Assembly (NCBI GenBank): GCA_947630045.1
Contig: CANRGC010000006.1
Location: forward strand, 1-64,000
DNA length: 64,000 nucleotides
Direction of reading: 5' to 3'
Source of the DNA: Candidatus Gastranaerophilales bacterium
GTDB lineage: Bacteria; Cyanobacteriota; Vampirovibrionia; Gastranaerophilales; Gastranaerophilaceae
How positions within the stretch are numbered: position 1 is the first letter of the stretch; each line of letters opens with the position of its first letter. The position numbers and the translations under genes are program-made. Shown piece after piece: positions 54,534 to 63,011 of the stretch. The notes below the pieces were generated by a model that saw nothing but the letters and a program-made list of their open reading frames with translations, was not told the origin of the DNA and made no database searches.

Positions 54534-54608
54534 TCATCTATAATAACCCTGAAAAAAGTTTTTTGCGTCATGATGCAAGTTTTTTAACAAAATTGTTACA
54601 AATATTCA

Positions 54609-54645
54609 CAAAAAAATACCCGCTTTTAAAATAGCGGGTATTTTC
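54609..54645. terminator. Terminator of oadB (bidirectional)
   Basis: AAAATACCCGCT (ending at 54624) pairs with AGCGGGTATTTT (54633-54644). The minus strand has the longer T-run, so it mainly serves oadB; it is also the only stop signal available to fliI. Confidence 0.75.
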
Positions 54646-54657
54646 CTAATATTAAAA

Positions 54658-55923
54658 TTAATGGCACATCGAAAGCAAAACGCCTGCAGCAACGGCAGAG
54701 CCGATTACGCCCGAAACGTTAGGTCCCATAGCGTGCATTAATAAATAATTTTGGCTGTTAGCTTCAAGCCCGACTTTATTTGCAACACGTGCCGCCATAG
54801 GTACGGCAGAAACTCCGGCTGCACCAATAAGCGGGTTTATCGGAGTTTTTGAAAATTTATTCATAATTTTTCCGAAAATAACACCCATTGCAGTTGCCAA
54901 GCCAAACGCAATAATGCCGAGTATCAGGATAAACAGGGTTTTAACAGTTAAAAACTGATTTGCCGAGAGTTTTGAACCAACGGAAAGTCCAAGAAAAATT
55001 GTGACTATATTAATGAGTTCGTTTTGCAAAGTTTTGTTTAACCTTTCAATAACTCCCGATTCTCTTGCCAAATTACCGAATGCAAGAGCGCCGATTAGAG
55101 GGCAAGCGTCAGGCAAGAGCAAAATGCAAAGCCCTAAAACCAAAAGCGGGAATACAATTTTTTCTCTTTGTGAAACTTCTCTCAATTGAACCATTTCAAT
55201 TTTTCTTTCGGCTTCAGTTGTTAAAAGTTTCATAATCGGCGGCTGAATAACAGGAACGAGAGCCATATAAGAATATGCGGCAACGGCAATTGCGCCCAAA
55301 AGGTCAGGGGCAAGTTTGCTTGTTACATAAATTGAAGTAGGACCGTCCGCCCCGCCGATAATACCAATTGAAGCCGCTTCCGGCATTGAAAATCCAAAAA
55401 CGCAAAGCGCCAAAAGAAGCGCACCAAATATACCAAATTGGGCGGCACCGCCTAAAAGTGCGGTCTTAGGGTTTGCAATCAAAGGTCCGAAGTCGGTCAT
55501 TGCGCCAACCCCCATAAAAATTATAAGCGGGAAAAGACCCTGATGAATACCGGCTTCATAAATAATATTCAAAAATCCGCCCGTTTCGGCAATGCCTGCA
55601 AGCGGGATGTTGGATAAAATTCCGCCAAAAGCTATAGGAACAAGAAGCAGAGGTTCAAACTGTTTTTTAATTCCGAGCCATAAAAGAAAACAGCATACAA
55701 CAAGCATAATAGGCATACCAAATTGGTGCAAAAACTGCGTTAAGTTGTATTGTAATATCTGAAAGACTTGTTCGGAACCGCCCTGTAAATTAAAAAGCTG
55801 GTCTAAACCACACTGTGATAATTCACTCGCAGTGCATAATTTCGGATCAGGGTCAGGCGGCAAAATTATATTTGCAATACCAGTCGACGATGATAGAGCT
55901 TTTAAACTGTCAATAAAATTCAT
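54658..55923 (-). CDS. oadB: Sodium-pumping decarboxylase, beta subunit
   Basis: This multi-span inner-membrane subunit decarboxylates carboxybiotin and exports Na+. It has about ten membrane helices and the family segments [28 protein letters not shown] and [16 protein letters not shown]. The last contains the aspartate known to be essential for Na+ transport in the Klebsiella oxaloacetate decarboxylase. Length 421 is typical. The short N-terminal hydrophilic stretch before the first helix is a usual feature. It follows oadA after 13 bases. No gamma subunit gene is in the window. Confidence 0.92.
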   Translation of the reverse strand: MNFIDSLKALSSSTGIANIILPPDPDPKLCTASELSQCGLDQLFNLQGGSEQVFQILQYNLTQFLHQFGMPIMLVVCCFLLWLGIKKQFEPLLLVPIAFGGILSNIPLAGIAETGGFLNIIYEAGIHQGLFPLIIFMGVGAMTDFGPLIANPKTALLGGAAQFGIFGALLLALCVFGFSMPEAASIGIIGGADGPTSIYVTSKLAPDLLGAIAVAAYSYMALVPVIQPPIMKLLTTEAERKIEMVQLREVSQREKIVFPLLVLGLCILLLPDACPLIGALAFGNLARESGVIERLNKTLQNELINIVTIFLGLSVGSKLSANQFLTVKTLFILILGIIAFGLATAMGVIFGKIMNKFSKTPINPLIGAAGVSAVPMAARVANKVGLEANSQNYLLMHAMGPNVSGVIGSAVAAGVLLSMCH

Positions 55924-55936
55924 TTAATGCCCCCTT

Positions 55937-57745
55937 CTATCCGATAACTACCAACACTTGCGAGTTTTTGACCTGATCGCCGACGGAAACTTCAATTGAT
56001 TTAACCACGCCTGAAACGGGAGATTTAATTTCCGTTTCCATTTTCATAGCTTCAAGAATTAAAATAACATCGCCTTCAGAAATCGAGTCGCCTTCGGAAA
56101 CGTTAATTTTAAGAACGGCGCCCGGAAGTGCAGCCTTAATCGGTGTTCCTTCGGAAGGCGCAACTCCCTGTTTTGCTTCAACGCCTTCTTTAACGGAAAT
56201 ATCATATGTTTTTCCGTTAACGACAGCTTTTGAACCTTCAATTCTGACCGAATATTTTTTATTGTTAACCGAAACCGTGTAGCCGTCGGGTGAAGAAGCG
56301 GAAGCGTTTGAAGCTTTTTGTTTTCCCGCAGATTTATCAACCGAAACAACCCCTTTACCGAGTAAGAAATTAATTCCCTTGTCAGCGTTGCCGTCTTTAC
56401 AAGCGGCAGCAATGAAAAGGTTTTCGTCGGTAACGGGCAAGCCTGCGGCTTTTAATCTTTCTTCAGCGGCTTTTAAACCTTTTTCAGGGTCTTTTTCGTT
56501 TAAGTCGACAACTTTTTCAGTTGTAGGTTCCAACCCGAGTTTTTCCGAAGCCCATTTAACAAGTTCGGGATCAGGCGGGCATGGAGTTTTTCCAAAATAT
56601 CCGAGAAGCATTTTAGCATATCCGGGGTTAGCTTGGTCCCAAGGTTTTTCTGAAATTGCATTCAAGAAAGATTGTTGTGCATAGAATTGTGAAACGGGGG
56701 TAACTGATGTTGCAAAGCCGCCACGTTCAACAACTTCTTTCATATTTGCAATCAATTTCGGGAATTTATCAAGCATTCCCAAATCTTTTAATTGGTTAAC
56801 CGTTGTGGCAGTAGCGCCTCCCGGAAGCGGTGCCTGAATTAAAATCGGGTTAACCGCTAAGGATATAGGTGAAATCGGATAATCTTTCATGCATTCTTTA
56901 AAGATTTCTTCGGTTTCCATAACTTTTTTAATGTCTAAACCTAAGTCATAGTCAGTGCCTTTAAGTGCGTGCCACATTGAAATAATGTCCGGTTGACCCG
57001 TTCCGCCCGATACAGGTTTCATTGCAAGGTCAATTCCGTCAGCTCCGCCGTCAAGAGCGGCAAGATAAGCTGCAAGACCTGTTCCTGCGGTTTCGTGCGA
57101 ATGGAAGCGGATATGGAAATCAGCCCCTAAAATTTCACGTGCCATTTTAACCGTTTCATAAACTTTTCTCGGGTTTGAAGTTCCGGAAGCGTCTTTGAAT
57201 GCTAAAGAATCAAAGGGAAGATTTGAATTTAAAATATTTCTTAAAACTCTTTCATAAAAAGGAACATCATGCGCACCTTCGCAGCCGTATGGAAGTTCCA
57301 TCATGGTGATTGTCACTTCATGTAAGAGCCCGTGTTTTTTTATGCTGTTAGCTGAGTCAATCAAGTTGTCGACATCATTCAGTGCGTCAAAGTTTCTGAT
57401 GACGTTAACTCCGTGTTTTGCAAACATTTTGGCATGAAGGTCAATAACGTCACGAGGTTGAGAATTTAAACCTACAACGTTTACCCCTCTTGCTAACGAT
57501 TGCAATTTAACGTCGGGGCCGACAGCTTCTCTTATTTTATCCATTGTTTCAAATGCGTTTTCATTACAGAAAAATATAGGTGCTTGAAATCTTGCGCCGC
57601 CGGCTGTTTCAAAGTGTTTAATTCCGGCGTCAACGGCAGATTGCAAAGCGGGGATGAAATCATCCACAAGAACTTTTGCGCCGTAAATAGATTGGAAACC
57701 GTCTCTAAATGAAGTATCCATAACTTTAATCTGTTTTTTAGCCAT
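55937..57745 (-). CDS. oadA: Oxaloacetate decarboxylase alpha subunit (biotin-containing)
   Basis: It transfers CO2 from oxaloacetate to biotin. The N-terminal barrel carries the metal and substrate site motifs DTSFRDGFQS (usually DTTLRDAHQS), LARGVN and FKDASGTSNP with the lysine that is carboxylated in the family. A central PYC/OADA domain follows. After an Ala/Ser-rich linker (about 475-490) comes a biotinyl domain with EAMKMETEI and biotin lysine near residue 567. The first motifs diverge from the usual sequence, so the true keto acid could differ, but pairing with oadB and birA supports a Na+-pumping decarboxylase. Confidence 0.88.
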   Translation of the reverse strand: MAKKQIKVMDTSFRDGFQSIYGAKVLVDDFIPALQSAVDAGIKHFETAGGARFQAPIFFCNENAFETMDKIREAVGPDVKLQSLARGVNVVGLNSQPRDVIDLHAKMFAKHGVNVIRNFDALNDVDNLIDSANSIKKHGLLHEVTITMMELPYGCEGAHDVPFYERVLRNILNSNLPFDSLAFKDASGTSNPRKVYETVKMAREILGADFHIRFHSHETAGTGLAAYLAALDGGADGIDLAMKPVSGGTGQPDIISMWHALKGTDYDLGLDIKKVMETEEIFKECMKDYPISPISLAVNPILIQAPLPGGATATTVNQLKDLGMLDKFPKLIANMKEVVERGGFATSVTPVSQFYAQQSFLNAISEKPWDQANPGYAKMLLGYFGKTPCPPDPELVKWASEKLGLEPTTEKVVDLNEKDPEKGLKAAEERLKAAGLPVTDENLFIAAACKDGNADKGINFLLGKGVVSVDKSAGKQKASNASASSPDGYTVSVNNKKYSVRIEGSKAVVNGKTYDISVKEGVEAKQGVAPSEGTPIKAALPGAVLKINVSEGDSISEGDVILILEAMKMETEIKSPVSGVVKSIEVSVGDQVKNSQVLVVIG

Positions 57746-57784
57746 TTCCTCTTTTCTCCTTTATAAAATAGTGTTGTTTTGCAT

Positions 57785-58357
57785 TTATTGAATGTATGTA
57801 AGTTCCTTAATTCCGTTTTTTAGAAAATCGTTATAATTTTCTTTAAACTTTGTCATAAAACGGTTTAAAAAGTCGTCTTTATCAACATTTTTGCCCGTTT
57901 CAACAAAAATTGAAGTTGCGGGAATATCAATCTTATTAACTTCGTTTTCATCGAGGTTTAAGTTAATTCCAACTCCCACAACAACCCCTTTGAAATCTGA
58001 ACCTTGAAATACTGATTCTGCAAGAATTCCGCAGATTTTTTTACCCGAAATTAAAATGTCGTTCGGAAACTTAAAATCGGGTTTCAGTCCGAATTCGACA
58101 AGAATATCGGAAGCAACAATGCTTGTAAATCTTGTTAATTCATTTAAGTGTTCAATATTTTGCGGCTTTAAGACAATTGAAATATAAATATTTCCGCCGT
58201 TATCAGAACTTGAAAACCATTTTCTTTCAAACTGACCATGCCCCATTGTTTGCATGTCTGCCGAAACAACGTCAAAATCATTCAGGCTCTCAAGGTTCTT
58301 TCTTGCCCAAACACTGGTTGAATTTATACTTTCGATTTTGATTACATTGTGTTGCAT
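57785..58357 (-). CDS. birA: Biotin--protein ligase, minimal form
   Basis: It attaches biotin to carrier lysines, here most likely on the adjacent OadA. The biotinyl-AMP loop reads GHGQFERKW (consensus GRGRxxRxW) near residue 39, and the catalytic lysine region reads FPNDILISGKKICGILAE near 98. At 190 residues it lacks both the N-terminal DNA-binding domain of group II repressors and most of the C-terminal SH3-like domain, so it should be only an enzyme. It starts the birA-oadA-oadB unit. Confidence 0.9.
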   Translation of the reverse strand: MQHNVIKIESINSTSVWARKNLESLNDFDVVSADMQTMGHGQFERKWFSSSDNGGNIYISIVLKPQNIEHLNELTRFTSIVASDILVEFGLKPDFKFPNDILISGKKICGILAESVFQGSDFKGVVVGVGINLNLDENEVNKIDIPATSIFVETGKNVDKDDFLNRFMTKFKENYNDFLKNGIKELTYIQ

Positions 58358-58404
58358 ACTATTTTAATTATATTTCAAACAAAATTTTATGCATAAAAAA
58401 AATT

Positions 58405-59196
58405 TTAAACTCTATATCCGAAAGGAACGACAATATTTGAATTTACATGCCCGATATCGGGGTTATTTTCATAAGGAACGTCAAGTTTTTGGATAAATTC
58501 TTCTTTTATATTTTCAATATATTTTCCGCACCCCGTAAAACTTCCGAAAATCACACCCTTTATTTTTGATGTTAATTCTTTTTTTCTTAAAATCTGGGTT
58601 AACATTCTGTCTATTTTATAGTCAGGTTCGTTTATATCTTCAAGAAAAAGGATAATATCTTCATTCGGAAGATAACTTTCGGTTTTTGAGCCAAAAAGCG
58701 AAACAATTGTTGCCAAATTTCCGCCCCATAAAATTCCGTTTTTTAAACCCGTTTTAAAACTCGGGTTTTCAATTGAATTTTTATAATTTTCAAATTCAAT
58801 ATTATCCATGTTTAAAACCCCGTTAACAAGCATTTTTCCATGGAAGCATGGCAAATTTGCATTTTTATAAAACGAAACCAAAAGTGCGGTTACATCTGAA
58901 AAACCGATAAAATTTTTCTTATTTTCTTTGATTATTGAATAATCAATTTTGTCTAAAAGTCTGAGCGCCCCAAATCCCCCTCTTGCGCAAATTATTGTAT
59001 CTATTGATTTATCGGAAAAAGAACAGTGGATATCATTAAGGCGAATGTCGTCCGAGCCTGCCATATATCTGAATTTTTCAAAACAGGAAGGAAAAATTTC
59101 AACTTCAATTTTTTTTGAGTCGAAAAACTCTTTAACCTTTATTTCGTCTATATTTTCAACACTGCCCGAAGGGGCGATAATCCCAACTTTTTTCAT
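58405..59196 (-). CDS. ldcA: L,D-carboxypeptidase (peptidase S66, LdcA/MccF family)
   Basis: Enzymes of this family remove the terminal D-alanine from muropeptide tetrapeptides during wall recycling, or cleave microcin C. The N-terminus GIIAPSGSV, the CARGGFGALRLL loop near 85, the nucleophile serine in FIGFSDVTALL near 105, and the C-terminal histidine in IGHVNSNIVVPFGYRV fit. Length 263 is at the short end, with the protein stopping right after the last motif. Its TAAAAT box is seven bases from the ATG. It diverges from dnaX. Confidence 0.87.
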   Translation of the reverse strand: MKKVGIIAPSGSVENIDEIKVKEFFDSKKIEVEIFPSCFEKFRYMAGSDDIRLNDIHCSFSDKSIDTIICARGGFGALRLLDKIDYSIIKENKKNFIGFSDVTALLVSFYKNANLPCFHGKMLVNGVLNMDNIEFENYKNSIENPSFKTGLKNGILWGGNLATIVSLFGSKTESYLPNEDIILFLEDINEPDYKIDRMLTQILRKKELTSKIKGVIFGSFTGCGKYIENIKEEFIQKLDVPYENNPDIGHVNSNIVVPFGYRV

Positions 59197-59203
59197 AAAT
59201 CTT

Positions 59204-59212
59204 ATTTTAGCA
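59204..59212 (-). promoter_or_regulatory. Extended, leaderless-type -10 box of ldcA
   Basis: TGC-TAAAAT on the minus strand (TAAAAT at 59209-59204) ends seven bases before the ldcA ATG; no ribosome binding site is present. Confidence 0.5.
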
Positions 59213-59229
59213 AAAAAAGTTTTTTATAC

Positions 59230-59235
59230 TATAAT
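59230..59235 (+). promoter_or_regulatory. Leaderless-type -10 box of dnaX
   Basis: TATAAT ends six bases before ATG 59242; no ribosome binding site is present. It stands back to back with the ldcA promoter in a 45-base divergent gap. Confidence 0.5.
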
Positions 59236-59241
59236 ATTTTT

Positions 59242-61113
59242 ATGGAGAATATTGAAAACAAAAACGAATATTTGCCGCTTTTCAGAAAGTATCGCCCCCA
59301 GTCTTTTGAAGATGTTATCGGACAAGATTTTACGGTCAAGGCGCTTGAAAACGCAATTAAGTTAAATAAAATTGCCAACGCTTATCTTTTTTGCGGACCG
59401 AGAGGAACGGGAAAAACTTCCTGTGCAAGAATTTTTGCCAAATCTTTGAATTGTGCGCAAGGTCCGACAACAAAACCATGTCAGAAGTGTCAAAGTTGTC
59501 TTGATGTTACAAACGCAGCCGGCATTGATGTTATTGAAATCGACGCAGCAACCAACAGGGGAATTGATGACGCCAAAGAACTCATAAGTCAGGTTCAATA
59601 TGCGCCTATGAGCGGAAAATATAAAATTTTTATAATAGATGAAGTTCATATGCTCTCTAAAGAGGCGTTTAACGCTCTTTTAAAAACTTTTGAGGAGCCT
59701 CCGAAAAACGTAATATTTATTCTTGCGACAACCGAACCTCATAAGGTTATTGAAACAATTGTAAGCCGCTGTCAAAGGTTTGATTTCAGAAGAATTACCA
59801 TTGACGATATAACAAAAAGATTAAGAGAGATTTCAGACAAAGAAAATATCAAAATTACAAACGAGGCGCTTTTTGCGATTGCAAAAAATGTTTCAGGCGG
59901 AATGAGAGATTCTTTGGCGCTTTTGGATCAGGCTTCAATTTTGGGGGCAGATAGCGAAATTACCGAAGATGTCATTGAAAGTTTGATTGGAAAACTCACG
60001 TTTAAATCTTTACACGAGCTGGTTGAGCTTGTTTTAAACGGAAAAATTACGGATGTTTATTCAAAAGTCGAAGAAATTTATTCTAAAGGGCTTGAACCAA
60101 GGTGTTTCAGCGAAAATTTGATTGAATTTTTAAGAAATATAGTCATTATAATCAATTCAAACGATATTGCCCTTGCTTCAGATTTAACCCTTATAGATAA
60201 AAATAATATAGAAAAAATCAAAAATAACGGGCTTTTTGACCACAATAAAATTATAAAAATTTTAGATAAATCTATTGAATTTTATAAAGAAATTAAAGTT
60301 GCAACAAACCCTTATCTTTGGGCGGAACTTATGTTAATCGAGCTTTGTTCAATTGATGTTGTTTCAAAAAAAGTTCAAAATTCGCCTTCAATCGGCGCTA
60401 TAAAAACGCCTGATAATATAAAGAATTTTGATAAGAAAGAGCCAAATAAACCCGAAGTCGATAAAAAAATTGAACCGATATATGAAGAAAAAAATGTTGC
60501 TTCTCTAAAAAGTGAGCAAAAGCCCGATGATAATAAGGAAAATGAAACGGTTTCCGTTAATCAGCCAAAAGAAAGTTTGCAGCCCGAGTGCGCAAATTTA
60601 GAAGATAGCGCAGCAAATAATGAAAATCCGGTTGAAATCTGGGCAAAAATCATAAACGGAATAGAGTCAATTCCCGCAAAATATTTTTATTCGGGTGTCG
60701 GAAAGCTTATCAACATTTCAAACGGGCATGTTATACTCGGGTTTGTCAATGAAAATGCTATTTCTCAGGCAAAAAGCGAAAATAAACACTCTCCCCTTTT
60801 AAAATCAATCGTTAACGTTCTGGGCGAAAAGGGAAGCGTTGAATTTATTACAATAACAAAAGATACAAAAATTCTTGAAACAAAAGCGCCTGTTTCATCT
60901 TCTTTTTCAAAGAAAGAGCCGCCAAGAGAAAACTTTGCCCCAAAACAGTCTGTTCCCGTATCAGACAGTTTTGAAGAAACTAAGGCATATTCAAACAACA
61001 ATACTTCTGAAATTCAAGACGAAACGAATGAAGAAGAAACGGAAGAAATTTCAGATTATACGGAAACAACCAGAGAAATGGTTGAAACCTTTAACGGCAG
61101 AGTTATTGAATAA
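59242..61113 (+). CDS. dnaX: DNA polymerase III subunits gamma/tau
   Basis: This is the clamp-loader ATPase of the replisome. The AAA+ core begins FRKYRPQSFEDVIGQDF, with Walker A GPRGTGKTSCARIF near 52, a four-cysteine zinc module (CAQGPTTKPCQKCQSC) near 75, Walker B FIIDEVHMLS near 130 and sensor ATTEPHKV. Domain III follows. A polar, repeat-poor linker runs from about 385 to 460, then a small domain typical of the C-terminal part, and a disordered acidic tail. Length 623 fits a tau-like form. I see no slippery A-run with the features of programmed frameshifting. The stop touches the convergent pilin gene. Confidence 0.96.
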   Translation: MENIENKNEYLPLFRKYRPQSFEDVIGQDFTVKALENAIKLNKIANAYLFCGPRGTGKTSCARIFAKSLNCAQGPTTKPCQKCQSCLDVTNAAGIDVIEIDAATNRGIDDAKELISQVQYAPMSGKYKIFIIDEVHMLSKEAFNALLKTFEEPPKNVIFILATTEPHKVIETIVSRCQRFDFRRITIDDITKRLREISDKENIKITNEALFAIAKNVSGGMRDSLALLDQASILGADSEITEDVIESLIGKLTFKSLHELVELVLNGKITDVYSKVEEIYSKGLEPRCFSENLIEFLRNIVIIINSNDIALASDLTLIDKNNIEKIKNNGLFDHNKIIKILDKSIEFYKEIKVATNPYLWAELMLIELCSIDVVSKKVQNSPSIGAIKTPDNIKNFDKKEPNKPEVDKKIEPIYEEKNVASLKSEQKPDDNKENETVSVNQPKESLQPECANLEDSAANNENPVEIWAKIINGIESIPAKYFYSGVGKLINISNGHVILGFVNENAISQAKSENKHSPLLKSIVNVLGEKGSVEFITITKDTKILETKAPVSSSFSKKEPPRENFAPKQSVPVSDSFEETKAYSNNNTSEIQDETNEEETEEISDYTETTREMVETFNGRVIE

Positions 61114-61959
61114 TTAATTTTTTGAGTCATAAAAGGCTCTTTGAGCAACAACGCCGTAAGGATATGCTGCAGAATCGGTAATCATAACCGCAAAAACATC
61201 CGATAAAACGTTTTCTGACGGGGAAGGAACGGTATATGCCGAGTGAATAAAATTATTTTTTGTTCCGACTTTCATATACCTTACGGGGTTTGGTTTTTTA
61301 TCTCCGTTAACATCAACAACAACAAGACAAGGCGGAACTTCCGTGTTATTCGGGTTAACTTTAAGCCCGTATGCTCCGCACTTTTGAGTCATTGACGAAT
61401 TTACATTCGGACATTTTCCGACTGAAGCAAGTCCGCAAGAGTTGTTTCCGATTTTAATGTTTGAATTTTCGTGTAAAGGAAGCCCTTTATCCGAGTTGTT
61501 ATATGGATATGGAACTTCAAATCTTATGCCGTCTGTTGTATAAAAAGCAAAGTTTGCGCTTTGTCCGACAGAGCTTTCTTCAGACGTAAGAGCAACTTTT
61601 ACAACATTTATATGCCTCATCAAAAATGCCGCTAAACCGTTTTGTGTAACCGCTTCGGCGTCATAAAGCTGATTTAAGAAATATGCGGTATCATGCGAAT
61701 CGACTTTTCCGTCACCGTTAAGGTCTGCCGAAATGTTTTTTATATCATATGGCGTATCGCCTTCCATTGTGCCGTTTAGTGAAATTGCATTATTTAAAAC
61801 GTTAAGCGCTTTTCTAAAAGATGTTTGAAATTCTTTTTGTTTTGAATTTGCCATAACGCTTGGAAGGGTTAATGCTGCAATAATGCCGATTACGGCAAGT
61901 GTTATGAGAACTTCGGATAAAGTAAAAGCTTTTTTTCTAAAACGGTTTATAATTGACAT
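61114..61959 (-). CDS. Type IV pilin-like protein with dockerin-like EF-hand loop
   Basis: The class III leader MSIINRFRKKA is followed by FTLSEVLITLAVIG, with glutamate at mature position 5 and a membrane helix. In the globular part residues 79-90 read DLNGDGKVDSHD, a complete 12-residue calcium loop with the dockerin pattern DxNxDGxVxxxD. The C-terminal half has VVDVNGDKKPNPV near 200 and ends YPYGVVAQRAFYDSKN, as in the other two pilin-like proteins. AAAGGAG precedes the ATG. It lies downstream of the related gene at 62.1 kb, but a terminator separates them. Its stop directly abuts dnaX. Confidence 0.85.
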   Translation of the reverse strand: MSIINRFRKKAFTLSEVLITLAVIGIIAALTLPSVMANSKQKEFQTSFRKALNVLNNAISLNGTMEGDTPYDIKNISADLNGDGKVDSHDTAYFLNQLYDAEAVTQNGLAAFLMRHINVVKVALTSEESSVGQSANFAFYTTDGIRFEVPYPYNNSDKGLPLHENSNIKIGNNSCGLASVGKCPNVNSSMTQKCGAYGLKVNPNNTEVPPCLVVVDVNGDKKPNPVRYMKVGTKNNFIHSAYTVPSPSENVLSDVFAVMITDSAAYPYGVVAQRAFYDSKN

Positions 61960-62019
61960 TTAGACTTTGTCTCCTTTTTTTTAAATTATCTCACTTTTAA
62001 AAAGACGTGTCAATCGTGC

Positions 62020-62055
62020 TAAAAAAGCCTTTCTCCGACTTGAAGAAAGGCTTTG
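62020..62055 (-). terminator. Terminator between the two pilin-like genes
   Basis: AAAGCCTTTC (62024-62033) pairs with GAAAGGCTTT (62045-62054); the minus strand then has a T-run. It ends the upstream gene, so the two pilin-like genes are separate units. Confidence 0.8.
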
Positions 62056-62095
62056 ATATAATTTGTTTGGTAAAATTTATTATACTTTATTCTGT

Positions 62096-62944
62096 TTATT
62101 TTTTTGTTGATTGCATTGCTTTTTCCCAGTCAGGATCATTATCACGGGTTGAATAAAGAGCCCTTTGGGCAACGGCACCGTAAGGAATAGCGGCTCTATC
62201 CGTAATCATGACAGTAAATACATCCATATACGTATTGTCTTCAGGTTTTGGAACTATATAACCAGTGTGGGTATAACTTGAATCTGTCGCTGCATCACCT
62301 CTATATATTCTTACAGGATTTGGTTTTTTATCTCCGTTAACATCGACGATAACAACACAAGGCGGTGCAGTTGTATTTTTTGGGTTTTGTGCCAAACCAT
62401 ATGATCCACATACGGTACTATAAGTAGTGTCACTACATAAACCAACGCTGACATGCTGTGCCGAACATCCGTCAGTTAATCTAACATCTTTTGATTCATA
62501 CAAAGGAAGATCAACGCCTTTTCCGGGATATGGAACCTCATACCTAATACCGTCCGTTGTATAAAAAGCAAAGTTGTTATTCACATGACCAGCTGAATTA
62601 TGATAAGTTATTCCTGTTTTCACAACATTTAAAGGTTTCATCAGAAATTCAGCAAGAGGTGGAGGGCTTTTATACATAGCTATGGAATCACCAACGGAAA
62701 TTTCTCCATTCTTGTCGAAGTCTAAACTGGCTGTGGAATTTGTAAATGTATATGGCGTTGTTCCGTCCTCTGCAAGGTTGGTTTGAATTGCGTCATTTAA
62801 GGCATTAAGAGCTTTTCTAAAGCCCGTTTCAAATTGTCGTTGTTGTACATTTGTCATAACGCTTGGAATGGTTAATGCGGCGACAATTCCGATTATTGCC
62901 AGCGTTATTAAGATTTCAGCTAAAGTAAACCCTCGTTTAAACAT
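62096..62944 (-). CDS. Type IV pilin-like protein with EF-hand loop
   Basis: The leader MFKRG is cut before FTLAEILITLAIIG, the best match to a prepilin peptidase site among the three. Residues 75-86 read DFDKNGEISVGD, a complete EF-hand-type loop at the same place as in the gene at 61.1 kb. The tail has VIVDVNGDKKPNPVRIY and IPYGAVAQRALYS. Several cysteines in the middle (near 165-190) may form disulfides. I start at ATG 62944, which has AAAAGGAG; an ATG at 62962 would add six residues. Length 282. Confidence 0.86.
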   Translation of the reverse strand: MFKRGFTLAEILITLAIIGIVAALTIPSVMTNVQQRQFETGFRKALNALNDAIQTNLAEDGTTPYTFTNSTASLDFDKNGEISVGDSIAMYKSPPPLAEFLMKPLNVVKTGITYHNSAGHVNNNFAFYTTDGIRYEVPYPGKGVDLPLYESKDVRLTDGCSAQHVSVGLCSDTTYSTVCGSYGLAQNPKNTTAPPCVVIVDVNGDKKPNPVRIYRGDAATDSSYTHTGYIVPKPEDNTYMDVFTVMITDRAAIPYGAVAQRALYSTRDNDPDWEKAMQSTKK

Positions 62945-63011
62945 AAATTTCTCCTTTTGCACACACTCTTATTATCTCACACAAGGGGTGCAAAGTCAAT
63001 ATGTAAAAGCG

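Noticed and set aside
54492-54587. A 31-residue plus-strand frame after fliI
   Set aside because: It has no ribosome binding site before its ATG and no recognisable product, and the same bases carry minus-strand terminator signals. It is more likely chance.
59242-61113. Programmed frameshift in dnaX giving gamma and tau
   Set aside because: I found no A-rich slippery heptamer with a nearby stem and Shine-Dalgarno-like stimulator of the E. coli type in the region where gamma would end.
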